Below the pieces are notes generated by a model, which was not told the DNA's origin, made no database searches, and saw nothing but the letters and a program-made list of their open reading frames with translations. DNA of 45,379 nucleotides from Saccoglossus kowalevskii. Lineage: Eukaryota; Hemichordata; Enteropneusta; Harrimaniidae. Numbering within the stretch: position 1 is the first letter of the stretch; every line of letters starts with the position of its first letter. The position numbers were made by a program, and so were the translations under genes. This document shows positions 11,082 through 24,691 of this stretch, one piece after another. The stretch covers positions 262,656 to 308,034 of the forward strand of contig NW_003108585.1 in assembly GCF_000003605.2 (NCBI RefSeq). The letters run 5' to 3'.

Positions 11082-12071
11082 AACCACCAGAGAGTAATAT
11101 TATACGCTAACAAATACTAACGCTTGGCATTTATGGCCTTTTAATTTTGTGACTTTAAATTCGCTAATGTTTAAATTCTGCCCCGGAAAAAATTGCAATG
11201 TAGACCCTCTGACGCCGTTTCCTGTATTTTGAGGGGCAAATTTTGCTGACACAGAGGATTAATGTATTAGTGAATAGCGATGTGCATATTAATATCACAA
11301 GGTATCTGGTGTCACATGTTTAGGTGTGTGTTATGAGGACTCTATGGAAATAATTAAACAGTACTTTCGTAAGCTATTTTTGATATGATTTGATGAGTTT
11401 TTGATGAGTATGATATGAGATGTATATTCTACTCTAAGTGCGAATGTAACCGTGTAAATGAATATTGCTATTTAAGATTATTATATTATTCAAGATTTAT
11501 GTTAGAGATAATTTTTTGGTACGTTGATTTGGTTAATGTACTCTGAAGTGTCTGCTATTCCGTAACTATTGCTCGAATTTGCATTGTATTCATCTGTGGT
11601 CAAATTTTACTGGAGCAGATTTTCATATATTATATAACGTAATTTTAACAACATTAGTAAATTTTTGGAACACTGTATGTCGATGGCTTTCGAGTTAAGT
11701 TAAGCAAAATCAGTTTCATGCAGAGCGCACTAAGACTGTCTTAACAAAATTGTTTAACACTGATACGTAAATTTTAAATCATCAATGTGGAGTATGTGGC
11801 ACAACCGGTTTTATGTACTCAATTAAGTGTAAGTTTCTTTGTTTTTATAAACATTACTTTTGCGGACTTCCTTGATATAGGTATTACAGGATTTGGTGTG
11901 TGTGTTTCATGATTGTGATATTTTGAATATCAAATATTTTGTGCCATTGCGTGGAATCGGTTTTTAATATTAAATGTGGACAAAAGTCAAGTTCTCTCAC
12001 GCTGTGTTATTTTATCTAATATGACACTCTACACTCATTCAATATTAATATGTTTATCTACTGAATATGTG

Positions 12072-12113
12072 ACGTACATTACAAACAGTATATAACGTAC
12101 ATTTCAAACAGTA
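12072..12113. repeat. Direct repeat, 19 bp, two copies
   Basis: ACGTACATTACAAACAGTA (12072-12090) recurs with one change at 12095-12113 after a 4-bp spacer. Confidence 0.6.
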
Positions 12114-13230
12114 AGGTCAATAACACCTTTTGATTTAAATTTTAAAAAATGCTAAAAAACCGCTAATTATGCATGTCGGCCATCCTAATAAATTAACATA
12201 AAGCAAAGTTAATTATGAATCTTAATGTATGCACTAAAACATTTATGTCAATGTCAACTCCGGCAATGGCTAATGTTTTTATCGTCCTTTATTAAAATAC
12301 ATAATGCAAATATATTGGCAAATGTTAGCTTGTCTGGAATCGGATTCTGAATCTTACTATTATTTTGAATCTCCTAACAAGCGCTTCTATTGTTTTGTCT
12401 TTTAAACGTGTTCTGGTCTGTTCATTATTTTCAACTTGCTGAACACGCTTGAAGAAAGGAAGTAGTATTTCCGTCTTCTCTGCTTTGTTTAAAGAAATTA
12501 AATCATACCTTAATATTATCACTGTCGAATTGACCTATCCACGAGCACACGGTTCTGTTTAAAAATGATCAGAATACAATCTACTTTATGCAGTTGAAAT
12601 AAAACAGTTGATAGTTGAGATTAAAACAATCGATGATCTTGAATGCAATATTAGTCTGTTGAAATATACGTTGAGTAACGTACATTTCTGCTAAATCAAG
12701 TGCGTATCCGACGACATGCATGACATATAACAGTTTTATACCAACTAAATAGATTGTACAATTACTTCTCTCTTACCAAGACGCTATATAACTCAGCAAA
12801 TACTGGTACAACATTATTGAGTAAGCAATATATCACATACATTGTTATACCCATAATTTTTAGATGGGTATAACAAAACTGGCATCATTTAAAACGTGTT
12901 TAAATAACATGGCTTCAGTTAACTTAGTTGTCAAGAAACGCGGAGTAAACTTTAAAGAAGTTATTTGTTCACTGTTGTCCTCAGTAGTTGGTATCAAGGT
13001 AATGTACATTTCAGCAACGTGTTTTTTTATCAATATGTATTTGCGTCCAATAGTCAACGCAATGCGTGGCGAAATTTCTGGTTTGTGTGTTTGTTATAAA
13101 TCTAAATACATGTGGTACGTATATGTTACATTCCTATTTATGTGTGTTTGTACTATATAATATAACTATAGAAAACAATAGTCAGTGCTATTAAAACAAA
13201 TGTTGTACGTGAGATTAGCAAGGCCTTGCC

Positions 13231-13556
13231 ACATTTTGAGGTTGAAGGCCAATGTATGAGTTTATGTGTGTTTGTTGTATAGCTACATTGGGAAAATAGC
13301 CAGAGCCTTCAGACCTGGCAAATGTGTTCTCTATATAAATCACAACAGCGAATTTCCGAGTCAAAATATCAAAAGTAAATGTCACGGTGTTGATTTATGT
13401 ATGTTCAGTATTGAGATATAGGACTTATATATTAATAGCTAGGGACTTCAAACTTGGCACATATATTTCCTCTGTAACCCACATGAAATAGCTATTTTTA
13501 GGGCAAAGGTCGGAGTATATAAGTGTATGTATGTTCACAATATTAGGACAGCAGCA
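13231..13556. repeat. Diverged tandem units of about 139 bp
   Basis: Units start near 13302 (GAGCCTTCAGACCTGGCAAAT) and 13441 (AGGGACTTCAAACTTGGCAC). Each continues through a TCTCTGTAA/TCTCTATA block and ends in a TGTATGTATGTTCA/TGTATGTTCAGTATT block. A partial tail of a preceding unit (GAGGTTGAAGGCCAATGTATGAG) lies at 13231-13283. This is an old tandem or composite repeat. Confidence 0.55.
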
Positions 13557-13857
13557 TTTCTTTATTATACAAATGCATTTGGAATATCGAATTGATTCTA
13601 TTACGTATTCATTCATGTATTTATGTAAAAATGCTTTATTAGAATAAAGTACCAACCTATTCAGTATTAATTAAAAAAAAGAAATGAACAAACGAAATTT
13701 TTTGTCCTAACAAACAAACAAACAAATAATGGTCTATGTCTGAGGGGAAACCCGTCCAAAAAATCACGATATGATGTGATTCCGTTACATAGCTACAATC
13801 TAATCTCAGAGTCATTTCCATTCAAACCAATGTGGAGAGATACTAATTTGACATAGG

Positions 13858-13885
13858 CACACACACATACAGACAGACAGACAGA
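13858..13885. repeat. CA/CAGA microsatellite
   Basis: A short (CA)n run followed by (CAGA)n. A similar GACA tract occurs near 10330. Such tails often accompany dispersed repeats, but I cannot link this one to a family. Confidence 0.6.
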
Positions 13886-14313
13886 AATCAGTACGATATT
13901 ACTCGTCCCTCCACTCCACTCGCAAAGAAGCTAGGAAACACTTCCGGATAATCTGCCTCGTAAACAATTATATTTCATATTGTAGTTTTGTCATTGGAAT
14001 AATCTTGCCATCAATATAACTGTTGGGACCATAGTCCAATTTAAGTACTTATTATGGTTGCTATATGTATTTATATGATATTAATTTTGTTCCAGTCAGC
14101 AAAACACACGCTAACTATAAGATTTGTATACAAAAAAGGAAACCCTGGTTAATTACTGTTTAAACAATTTAAAAAATAGACTACAATTAACCAATTTTTC
14201 TTGGTTTCCATAAGATTTCTTATTTGTATAAAATGTGTAATTCATGCAGATGAAGATAGGGGTTTGTTTATTTTAATATTTTACTCATGAAAACGTTTCT
14301 TCAAATGTTTGTC

Positions 14314-14384
14314 TATGGGGTAGCTTAGAGGTAATGAGTCTTTACATTTACCTTGGTGTAGTAGTTTATTCGTAAACTGCTAAG
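14314..14384 (+). mobile_element. Possible tRNA-derived SINE head (decayed)
   Basis: GGGGTAGCTTAGAGGTAATGAG (14317 onward) matches a Pol III A box (TRGCNNAGNGG). About 45 bp further, AGTTTATTCGTAAACT sits where a B box should be, but it is too degraded to count as one. Length and spacing fit a tRNA-like SINE head. The remainder of any element is not recognisable. Confidence 0.3.
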
Positions 14385-16489
14385 AATATTATTTACGAAC
14401 TAATGGATGCATGCCACTGGAAACAGTTTCTCGCAGTGTAGACTATGTCGTGCAAATTATCTAGCGTGTTGCGTGTTCATTGTAACTGTCATGTACTTAT
14501 ATTTTAACAATATGACTAATTATGTTTTACGGGATGAGTGGTCAATGTGTGTTGTTATAATAAAACAAATCATTCCTTGTTTAGTGGGCAATACACTTTC
14601 AAAAATGAAAGTAACCATCTCACTATTATTAGTTAGTATTTTAAATTTACGCAGACACCACGAGACAAAAACGTCTGGGTTTCGAAATACAATATTTGGG
14701 TCACACAATAATGGCCCATCAAAAGTATTACATTGGAACAGTTAGAGCACAATTTACAATGACTTAGCAATACTTAGTGTGTTCAACCGGGAATACTGCA
14801 GTGTTTTCTGACAATCGCATATTTGGTAGTTTTTACAAAGTCCAACAATTAATCAACACTAAACGAATGGCTATCTAGTATGTTTGATTAGGTTCCTCTA
14901 TATTCAGACTCTAAATAAGTGATAATATAATAAATATAAATAAAAAATATCCATTTCTTATTTCGCTGGTAGAAGATTGGCGATTGGAGATTGGCGATAA
15001 TATTATGTAAAGCAAGTTGAAACAGGTTCTTGCCAAAAGAAGTTTGTGCGTTTGAAAATCCTTTGATTGCGTCAACCGCACTATTTTTCTACACAAGCTA
15101 AGGCACTGGGAAATTCGGGGTCCTTTGCTTTAGTTCAAAACCTACCTTACAAATCTACACCAGTGGGTATATAAATTCCGCTACATTTTCACACTGCCAA
15201 ATGACATTAATTCGCGGATTAATTCATATTTCATAATAATGATATCCTCGATACTCGCGAGAAACCTAATATTCAGAGCGTTACTTAAATATATTAACTT
15301 GGTCAAAAGGTCAACTTGAAAGCTCATATTGATAAGGTGAAAAATGCAATTGTGCGCAAGGTAGAAACTATTGTTCAGCTAAGTCATTATGAGCACAAAT
15401 TTCATTATATGAAACACCACTATTACTACAAATTACATAATACAGTTAAATATAGGGAAATGGTAAGAAATCACTGTTATAACCAATTGTGCTTCTGCAG
15501 TGAAAAAAAACACCTGCGCCATATCATACTCATTCATGTCCACACTATCCGAATTTCCCATAACTATGCCTACTAAATTCACACATGTATTTTATTTTGT
15601 GACCTAAATAGCAATCGTCTTGCCCATTCTGTAAATAATTATCTTGTTCCAATCATGCACGATTTCCCGTCAGAATTGCATCAAACGATAACTAAATGTA
15701 TTGCCTAAGGGAGATTCTAACACTAACGCAATATAATTTAAAATTTTCAGCAATTAAACACTGCAACTATTTACCAGACTACATCAATCAAATTAGAAAT
15801 AAATCCCTTTTTCGAATTCGCCTAGCATTATATATTTTGTAATTTATTCATCACCACATACTGTAAAATTACAAATAATTCTTAATATTAATATAATCTC
15901 TTTTATTTCATATTTTATATAATTCACAATTATATTAGTTTATTTATTATATATAAGTTCTGGGAAAATATCCCTCACCAGACTGATAAGTTATACTGTT
16001 AACATCATTTAATTAGAATCATTATTTTCTTAGTATTGTTATCACATTTTAATTCATTCATTTATAAATTTAGATCGAGGGGGACACTAAATGGTTGCCA
16101 GTATAGCATACATACGCACGGTGTTCATAACAAATAAATTAAAAACACATTATAATAAAATATACATCTCTATAGTCGATCAATCGGCAAACATATGGCA
16201 GGCGATATGTCGTTTAGTTTATGCTATACAATATTATTATTAACGAGGCATAGATTTCAAGGATCACCAACTTATGTTCAGTATTCAGAAAGAAACACGT
16301 AAAAAGTTTAGTTATCAATCATTTCTTTGAATGTGAATATTTGATTTCATTAAATTATGTGTATATAATCGTATGTCTTTTTATTTTATTAAAAGGGAAT
16401 GTCGCAGTAGAAATTAAGTCATCTCCAATTGAAAGTCAAAGTTATAATTAATTATGAGACATTGCGTGGAAGAACGCAAAATAATACAT
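14385..16489. other. Non-coding, nothing recognised
   Basis: Very AT-rich, with chance open frames only. No splice-supported exon or clear repeat. Confidence 0.5.
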
Positions 16490-16559
16490 AAACAAACAAA
16501 CAAACAAACAAACAAACAAACAAACAAACAAACAAACAAACAAACAAACAAACAAAAAA
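16490..16559. repeat. (AAAC)n microsatellite, about 16 copies
   Basis: An almost perfect run of the tetranucleotide AAAC ending in a short A tract. The length is likely to vary between individuals. Confidence 0.97.
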
Positions 16560-18923
16560 TTTAAATACACGATGAAAACAGTGAGATAATACTACATTGA
16601 CTTAAATGCGCACATCCATTCTAGGTGAGGCAGGTATTACAGAAATATTGAAGACGCCACATATATCGATCTCATTGTATTACTCGCACGCTAACTTTTA
16701 TAAATCTATGCTCCAACATGTGAAGTTGTGGTCTTTGGATAGTATTATCCACAAAACGCAATTATATGCATTAGGTAATATAACATATGATTACATACAA
16801 GTGACACAAGCCGTTAAACTCAATATTATTGAAAGCGACACAGATTGCGTAATAGCCAATTGGAATATAATTTGTTCTTCCTGTGAGCAAATTTGTTTAG
16901 TTTCGTCTGTAATAACCGTTTATATTTCAAACCCAGAGAGAATAAAGATCTAAGCTGCCTACGGGTCAGCAGGACACGAGTCAGCGATAAATCTTGTGGT
17001 TATTCGAACGAGACGAACCAAGACAGGCGTGTGGATCTGTGGGGGAAAGTTTGTGGGCTGTCACATACATCAGTTGCTTGTCAAAAATCACACATGCATT
17101 TTCCCGAGTATTTGAAATTGAAATTATAATTACTACGCGTATACATATAATTACGTGAGGTGTTGACTGTTGACGTCGTGAAACATATCATTTTCAATAA
17201 GGTTCTTGGAATGCTGGAATAATAAACCGTTATCAGTTATAATAAGGTAACCCCCCCCCCCCACACACACACACACACGTCCGGTGTATCACCGCCGAAT
17301 CTTGTATTAATTTACTTTTGATATTTGTCATAGTGATGGCACAATAGATATGAATCATCAACAGAGCATTGGAAATTAGAAAATAGTAGAAAATAGCATA
17401 CCATAATGATTGCATTTTTTTAAAATCCTTTTGTAATAATGATATAATGCAAAAATGTATAACATATGTTTTGAGGCCTAAAATGTAATACGGAGCCAAC
17501 TGACCATATAAAAGCACATTACAAATACCACTAAAGTCTATTTATAAATTCAGATGGTGAGACAATACTGTCACAGTTCCGCTGACTCTTACAAGCTGTG
17601 TACTCGGCCAAAGCAACCGACAGTTATAAAAGCAATCGCCGGGGAACGTCTTTCGAATGAGTATTCTAAGATATAGTGAAGTAAAATAAAAACAAATTCT
17701 GCTTTAAATCAGTCCGGGTCGTTAAAACGATTTTTTTATTATTAAAGAAAAACAATTATGTATTGATAAATCTCACAGCTCTTTGGTTTCATTTGAAAGT
17801 AGCGTTATAAATATTTATTAACTATGGGAAAGCCAATAAGTGAGAACAATAGTATTGATAAATCAAACATTATTTATTATTCATTTATTCTATATATGTT
17901 ACATCATTTCGATTGTAGGAAATATAAATGTTTTGGGATCTTCGTGGTGTACTGATGTACTATTCAGTTCAATCAATTTGTATAATTAGACTCACATACA
18001 CCTTAGATACTATGTTAACATAGATTAGCACATGTTTTCAAATACCGACAAGAGTGAATAAAAAAGGTTTATGCATGTGTCACACCAAAAATTAATAAAC
18101 AACGAATATTTGTTTTTAAACATGAAAATGTTGTATGGCAAAATACATCTATCTACTAAATATGGAAAGAATACTAATCATATCATCAAAAATAAATACA
18201 AGAAACATGTGTTTTACAGTTATTTGAAATATTTTTCTGCACTTAATTTTTTGAAGATTCATCTTTAATTCTGTTATGTATGTTATGAATCTCAAGCTAA
18301 TCGGGGTACCCTCGTTAAATAAAGTCTCAATTAGTAAAGTAAAAACTAGTGAACATTATAGTAAACTTTGTCACATAAAATTTTACTAGTTCATTTATCC
18401 CACTAACAATACTTTGTCGTCGCTGAAGGCAAGTAGAGAATTATGAACATTACGTTAACATATATGCATTGTGTTGTACAGTTTCTGTAAACACATCTGT
18501 GGTCAACTTGGGATTTATCGAACCCTAAGTAGATGTGGTAGATATGGAAAAGGTGGTGATATTACGGTTTATGCCTCACCGAGCAAGCACGTTCAAGTTA
18601 AGCAAATGTGCAGTGAGCTGTTTAAAATCAAAATCACGGTAATGAACGTTAACTTTGATATGTTAGGACATTTATAATTTCAAACTAAACTAGAGTTGAG
18701 GAGCGGACGAAACTCCTACTCGGTCTGTCGTATAATTAAAGGGATTGGCTTAGATATTAGTTTCTGGCTGAATCAATATAGAATGTCGCGTGTAGCTCAC
18801 CCCCGCACACATGTGATGACTAACAGTAAGCAGTGTTCAGGTTTCAACACAGTGATCACACTGATTTGAATAATTTTAGATCATAGCCTGGATTGAACCA
18901 ACAACATCATGTTTTATACACAT
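16560..18923. other. Non-coding apart from a C/CA microsatellite
   Basis: AT-rich. The 115-codon open frame at 16606-16953 has random-looking composition and no supporting signals. The C/CA tract is listed separately. Confidence 0.5.
17251..17278. repeat. Poly-C followed by (CA)n
   Basis: Twelve C residues run straight into eight CA dinucleotides. A homopolymer of this length is prone to sequencing and assembly error. Confidence 0.95.
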
Positions 18924-19205
18924 GTACAAACAATAGCTCAAGTCAGATTAAGTTGCCATAAGCTTGCCATTGACAAAGGTGGTTAAACTAAACCAAAAAC
19001 ACCAGTGTGAGACAGGTTATGCTCCCATTGTAACGAAGTTGAAAATGAGGAACATCATTTAATACATTGTAAAGTATACACAAAACAAAGAGACGCAATG
19101 TTTCACACTATCAACAATGTAAATGCAAATTCCTGAATTTGGATAAAGAAAAACAGGATAAATATATTTTACAATCAAAACATAAAGACATTATATAACC
19201 CTAAA
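18924..19205 (+). mobile_element. Dead LINE fragment: C-terminal region of a non-LTR reverse transcriptase
   Basis: One continuous reading frame, interrupted only by stop codons, gives RLSCHKLAIDKGG, then TKPKTPV, then DRLCSHCNEVENEEHHLIHC and KVYTKQRDAMF. This is the pattern of the region after the polymerase domain in many LINE proteins: R-x-S-x-H-x-L-x-I-E-x-G-R, then a Cys-rich knuckle. Here the knuckle reads C-X2-C-X7-H-X4-C and is followed by a C-x-x-Y...R segment. In-frame stops fall at about 18984, 19008 and 19133, so it cannot encode a protein. The clade is not assigned. A 12-bp inverted repeat (AGTAAATGAAAA and its inverse, about 19222-19272) follows it. Confidence 0.65.
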
Positions 19206-22087
19206 TGTGTACTTAAGTAACAGTAAATGAAAAAAAATACACTCGATCACACTTATTTTACTTTTCATTTACTAAACTATTACTTACTTTTTTGTTTATT
19301 CATTATTAAGTATATTACATTTTAAACACCAAATTAGAAATGTAAAATTTTCTCCACCTATATATTATATACGTTTAAAGTTATGAAATGGGTTCAATTC
19401 TGAACACCCCCGTATGTAACATTTTTTTCAATAGATTATGTATAATTGAACTGAGATTAAGTTTTACACCAAATCATTTACAGATGAGACCCGTGTTTTT
19501 TTAATTTTGTGATCACCAACATATTATACTATTATTTAAAATAACACACTCCGAGTGTAAGTTTAACTTTAAATTTTTCACTTGGGTTTGTACCTGTTGC
19601 TTGTATCTCGGTGTCCCTACAATTCCAACGAACAGTTATCTGTACTAACCGTGTGTTAATCTTTATATTCAAACATTCTGGAATAGTAATTATTATCTAT
19701 CATCACAGATTGATCTGACAGTTTCATTTATACGATGCATGAACAGTAATCATGTAATAAGAGTACTTAAGTTTAAATTTCATTTTATTTCTAAAACAAT
19801 CTGTTCCAACATATCCCATAAGGCATGGACGCGCCATGGAGCGTAACGTTTCGAAATGCCACGTCAAAATACTACATTCACAACGATCAATCACGTTTTT
19901 TGTTTACAGCAAATGTTCGCTTTTCGAAGATACACTTTCTCAGGGAATATTGGTCGAATAGTACCAAGTATTACCGCCGTGTCAGACATCACGTCCTTGA
20001 ATAGAGAACCTAGCAAGGAATGTTTTACAAACACAACGCAAACACCAATTTGCCATGGGCAACGTCAAAGTCACATGTAGTCATCATGTTGTTGCAAGGT
20101 GTGAATGTTGGCGTGATATCCGTACTTGTACATTGCGAATAATTAAACCCCTAATGGCTGTCACTGGAAATGATTAGCTTATCTCGGTTAGAATGCGGTA
20201 AATGAAATACCCTAAGTGAATAAATAAATCAACAACGGACATACGTGCACCTGGGTACAACAATTACAATACAACAAGCTTGAATAAAAATCTTTTAATG
20301 CAATCTAGTAGTCTCGTATATAATGTTGAAGTTAAATTATAAAAAATGTCAATTACATAGGCAGACATTTCATCTATATTTAAAGAAATACGTAAGTAAT
20401 CAAATTATCTAATTGGTATTCCGTAACGTTATTATATTTTCATATTCGTTAATGATTGATGTGGAATTTTATTCTCGATTGAATTTGTTCATTTGATACG
20501 GTTCTTTCTTTTGCGTTTTAAAACAAAAATAGTAATTGCGAAAGTGTCCTGCAAAATTCCGGAAAGCTGTAACTATCATTTTGGGTAAAAAAAAAAGGTA
20601 ATGACATTCTATTTAGTGAAATTAGCGAGAGTACGTTGTTGATTTGATCATGCGATCTTTATGGTCGACACCGGGGAACATATGCCTACATTCATTTTGT
20701 TCCCTTGTCAATATTATTAAGCCATATTCTATATAATGATCATGACTTGACATGGTTAATTATGTTATTCCACAACACCCCGCCTTTAAGTGTCCTGATT
20801 AGCAAAGCATATTTGTGATATACCACGGTTATAATAATCTCCAATGTATATTCTTGATATATCACATTTGTAATAATTGCTTCAAAACAGGTATTGTAAA
20901 AATAGTGGAGTTTAAATCAACGAAGATACGGCACAAATGTTTTTCTGTATCATGCGAATGTTAATACAGTATTGTTCACTAAGTCGTGTATGAATCTCGC
21001 CGTTGCACAGATCACCCCATACGTCTTACCATTCGATATAAATACAGGTACCAGTGGCACGTTGTATGTGTAAAAGGAATTCAACTAGACTGAACTCACG
21101 ACCAAAACAAAGCTCCTCACTACTGTAAGCAGATGTGCACCACACTAAGTAAGTTACATTATTAATTAAAAAATAAATAGGACTTAGCTTCATTATAATG
21201 TTACTATACTACGCGATTCACAAGCATTACTATGTGGTGCTACTCTAGATAAAATCAAAATCATTTATTTTGCAATAATATTTGTTTAAATGAAATAATT
21301 ACATACAGTTTAGAATGACTTTTCATTTCTCATATTCTCAAATATTATATATAACATTAGCTACGTAAATACGAGTACTACAATTGGCGATATTAATTTA
21401 TACAAATTACGAAATCCTCTATGACATATCGATATATTATCATGTACAGAAGTACGCTAATTTATAGACTGTTGTACATCTGGGACCCATCGCAGAAGTA
21501 ACCCCTAATTCTATATCGTGGCAATTTCGGCAGAAGGTTAATTTCGACAGTTATTTTAGACAGCCTTTGACCGTTTCGATTTAACGTCACGTACACGGTG
21601 GTTTACATGTGTACACGTCTAACAAAAGATCCTGTAATTCGATTCAAGGTGGCTGACATATGGTCTATTTACATATTGTAATCTTTAAATGACGTTTGTA
21701 GTTGAACTACACAAGTAGTGATCGTAATCGTGTGAGAACAAGTTCAAAGTATACTAATCGACATTGCATATAATTCAATACAAAATGTATATTACCAAAA
21801 CGTTTATACTTAAGCTACATTGCCATGCTCCTTAAAGACGTACAAAACAAGTCATGGGGGGGGGGTTGTTAGTTGCAATTAACTATACCGATGTTGCATT
21901 AGTTCATTAGGTCAATTTATAGTTGTTAGATAAAGCGCATAACATAATATGACCCCGGTAGAATCGTTCACCCTGACTAATGCCAAGACGTAATTGGCTA
22001 GCTGTTAGATTGGTTGAACAATCACCATGTGTCTAATCGGTTTATAATTGTGAACACAAGAACGGAGTGTGGTTGCACTAAACACCA
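19206..22087. other. Non-coding, nothing clearly recognised
   Basis: AT-rich sequence. A weak open frame at 19856-20080 follows a pyrimidine-rich AG but lacks any family resemblance. Confidence 0.5.
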
Positions 22088-22182
22088 AGACTAATCGCAA
22101 TGTACGACTGTTTAACAGACTAATCGCAATGTACGACTGTTTAACAGACTAATCGCAATGTACGGCTGTTTAACAGACTTAT
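22088..22182. repeat. Minisatellite, 29-bp unit, 3.2 copies
   Basis: Units start at 22088, 22117 and 22146 with a partial fourth at 22175. Each opens AGACTAATCGCAATGTACG and ends CTGTTTAAC. The first two copies are identical and the third has one change, so the array is recent. Confidence 0.95.
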
Positions 22183-24361
22183 CCCGGACAAAGTTGTATG
22201 CGCTAATGATTTCTAAAACGCATTTGGTGTAAAATATCTAATATTTCCGGGATTGCAATCGCAAACTCAGACTACAGGAAATTATTGTATTCCGATCAAA
22301 CAGTTTATTTCCTGTCGTTTTCAGGTCATTTTGTTATTATTTATTTCGTTATTGGATATATTCACGCGACATTATTGTTGATTCATATATGGGAATAGCG
22401 AACGTATGTGTACTTCCGCCGTATCATGAGCACGATACTAGCAATAGCTAGCTCAGACTGACTGTAAATGACATCCAAGGGACTAGTTAATTCTGAACCA
22501 TCTAAGCGAGTAACAATTGATCGATCTCTTGCCCAACGTTTTATTCCATGTGGACGCTGGATGAAACTGATCTTCCGTAACCTCTATCTGACGCCATGTA
22601 ATGAAAACGAATAACTCACGTTAAAGAGGGTTGGGTTGTATAATTGGTGAAACCCTTTGAGAATTTCAGTATGCCATCACGTCCGTAAAACGTTTGAAAG
22701 TTTTGACATGGATTTTTAAAATGGGAGGGTACCGGTATCCCTTCAATATATACCACATTTATATTTTACCTATAACGTTTTAATATTGTGCCGTTCATGA
22801 TGAATACATGACATGACAATAGTTTGTTTGTAGTTTAAAATTACATTGATAGATTTGATAAATATAATTCGTCATAATGGTCACATGAAGAATTATTATT
22901 ATTTCAATATATTACCCTCACCTTGATGAGTCACTCTATCTTGTCGTTTATGGTGGCTATACAAAACGTGTAAGTTCTACATTGGAATAATTTTAGGAGA
23001 ACTACCTTCAATCCAATACATTACCTTCACAGAGGTACAAGCTACATAAAATATATCAGAACCAGGAATCCATTAATAATGCAGTCAGAAGCTATTAGAC
23101 AGCCCCACAGCTGCACGCAAACGTTTACGTGATCTTACGTATTATACAAATACTAATTTAAAGGTGTTGACATTGTCATTTGTCAACTTTGAGTATTCAC
23201 AGGATTACCCTAATTGGGAATTACGTGACTGGTTTATCCAACATTACGTGCATATTTTGTAGGTTATGATCCGGTCACCATTGCGCTGTAGATATATATT
23301 CTGATTATTTTCATAGCGTATTCCACTAATAAACATTGTGGCGTTTGATCGCGTTTTTGTCGAACATATGCTTTCAACTATTTGAATATAACCATTTATT
23401 TGAAAGGAAGGTGCATATTTATATTATGATATCATTGTGATATCCTCATTAAAAAATTACAAAGTTTAAAACTTGTATGTGTAGTGCTTATCTCGGCTAA
23501 CGCACGGACACTCCGTTGTATTTACGAGTGACCTTGGTACAACCAATTGCAAGGACACGAAGCAACGGGCTAAAGTGAATTGGCGTTGCATGACGGAATG
23601 TAATAACCTTATTATAACGCATTATTCTACACTGTGGTTAGTCACTGGAACACTGAAAACGTGTGGGAAAGAAAACATTAGTACGTGCGCGTCTGATCAA
23701 AATGTATTGAGGGGTGATTCTATATTTGTTTAAGTGTCAGTGCCGTAAAGTTGCCTACATGCGAATTCCTGTTTCCTACATGGAATGGCTAGTTGACTGT
23801 GGGTTGATGTTGGTTATAAAATAAAAGTTTAAAATATGTCCGGTTAAATTGCAATATTCAGTATTCTATCTTCATTTCTTAGGCTCTGCCTAATCACTCA
23901 GCCTGCTTGACAAAGTATACCATGACTAATATGTATTCGATCAGCGATATTCGATAATTAGTTATATAAACATCATTTCAATACATTTACACTCGTCGTG
24001 ACAGAAAATAAATAGTTCTGTGCGCATGGTGAAATAATATCCGTATTTTACTATAATAATTCCACTGTCAGATCAAGGGACTGCATAAATACGAACGTTT
24101 CATGTGAATATCCGGATGTCCATAGAATTTAATTAAAAACAACAAATCGTAAACCATTATCGAATTTCTCGATAACACGTAACATGGCTGATCCCATCAA
24201 ACTTGGGAACATTAAATAATGACAATAATTAACCTAGGGTGTGACATATGCAATAAACAACGCAACGTGTTCAGTGACAGAAGATGTAACAATCATCGGC
24301 ATATCCGCTGCCGTTATTCACAATACACTGCCACTAATGCTCCTGAACAGACATGCATAGT
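22183..24361. other. Non-coding, nothing recognised
   Basis: No supported exon, RNA gene or repeat seen. Confidence 0.5.
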
Positions 24362-24691
24362 TCATTGCGTGAACATATTTTGAGTACATGATTGGCAAAT
24401 CTCATTACATAAACGAAACTCCAATTTACAGCAAATATATTTCATGTCTATTTTAGTCGATTGCGCATCAGTTATCAAATGACATACACACAAGGCAGAA
24501 TCACAGTGAAACATCTCATACCATACAGAAACTGAAACGTTTGGGATTTCGTCGGGAAGTCCATGGAACACAGCTAAATATTCTATCATAGGACGTATGT
24601 CCCTTGCAATGTATCCTTCGTCCCCATCATGTATATAGCAAGCGACAAAACCTTCCTTATAGTACCCCCGCGCATCAGGAAATGTGGCAAT
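24362..24691 (-). other. Open frame of unknown origin, possible exon or pseudogene
   Basis: An open frame of about 109 codons with purine-rich first codon positions. It reads through YYKEGFVACYIHDGDEGY, IARDIRPMIEYL and FHGLPDEIPN, which is less random-looking than most open frames here. A good acceptor (ATATTTCAG) lies just upstream near 24706, but that frame meets a TGA at 24692-24694 before the coding-like part. An intact exon would need a different start or a frameshift. A possible donor TG|GTATGA lies near 24525. I do not recognise the family. It may be a broken exon or chance. Confidence 0.2.

Larger units (their letters stand above)
9633..13230. other. Non-coding: large upstream intron of the nAChR gene
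   Basis: The 146-bp exon needs a phase-1 signal-peptide exon upstream on the minus strand, so this stretch should be intronic. It contains a short GACA tract near 10330, one CRE palindrome (10567-10574), an inverted-repeat patch (11009-11081) and a 19-bp direct repeat (12072-12113). No supported exon was found. Confidence 0.55.

Noticed and set aside
12777-12854. Minus-strand ATG with a hydrophobic leader (MGITMYVIYCLLNNVVPVFA) ending at a good donor TTG|GTAAGA, considered as the receptor's signal-peptide exon
   Set aside because: It ends in phase 0, whereas the receptor's 146-bp exon requires phase 1. Joining them would shift the frame.
14407-14745. 112-codon open frame on the plus strand
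   Set aside because: Low-complexity hydrophobic and polar mixture with no recognisable motif or signals.
16606-16953. 115-codon open frame on the plus strand
   Set aside because: Random composition, no family motif and no splice or start context. Frames of this size are expected by chance in 45 kb on six frames.
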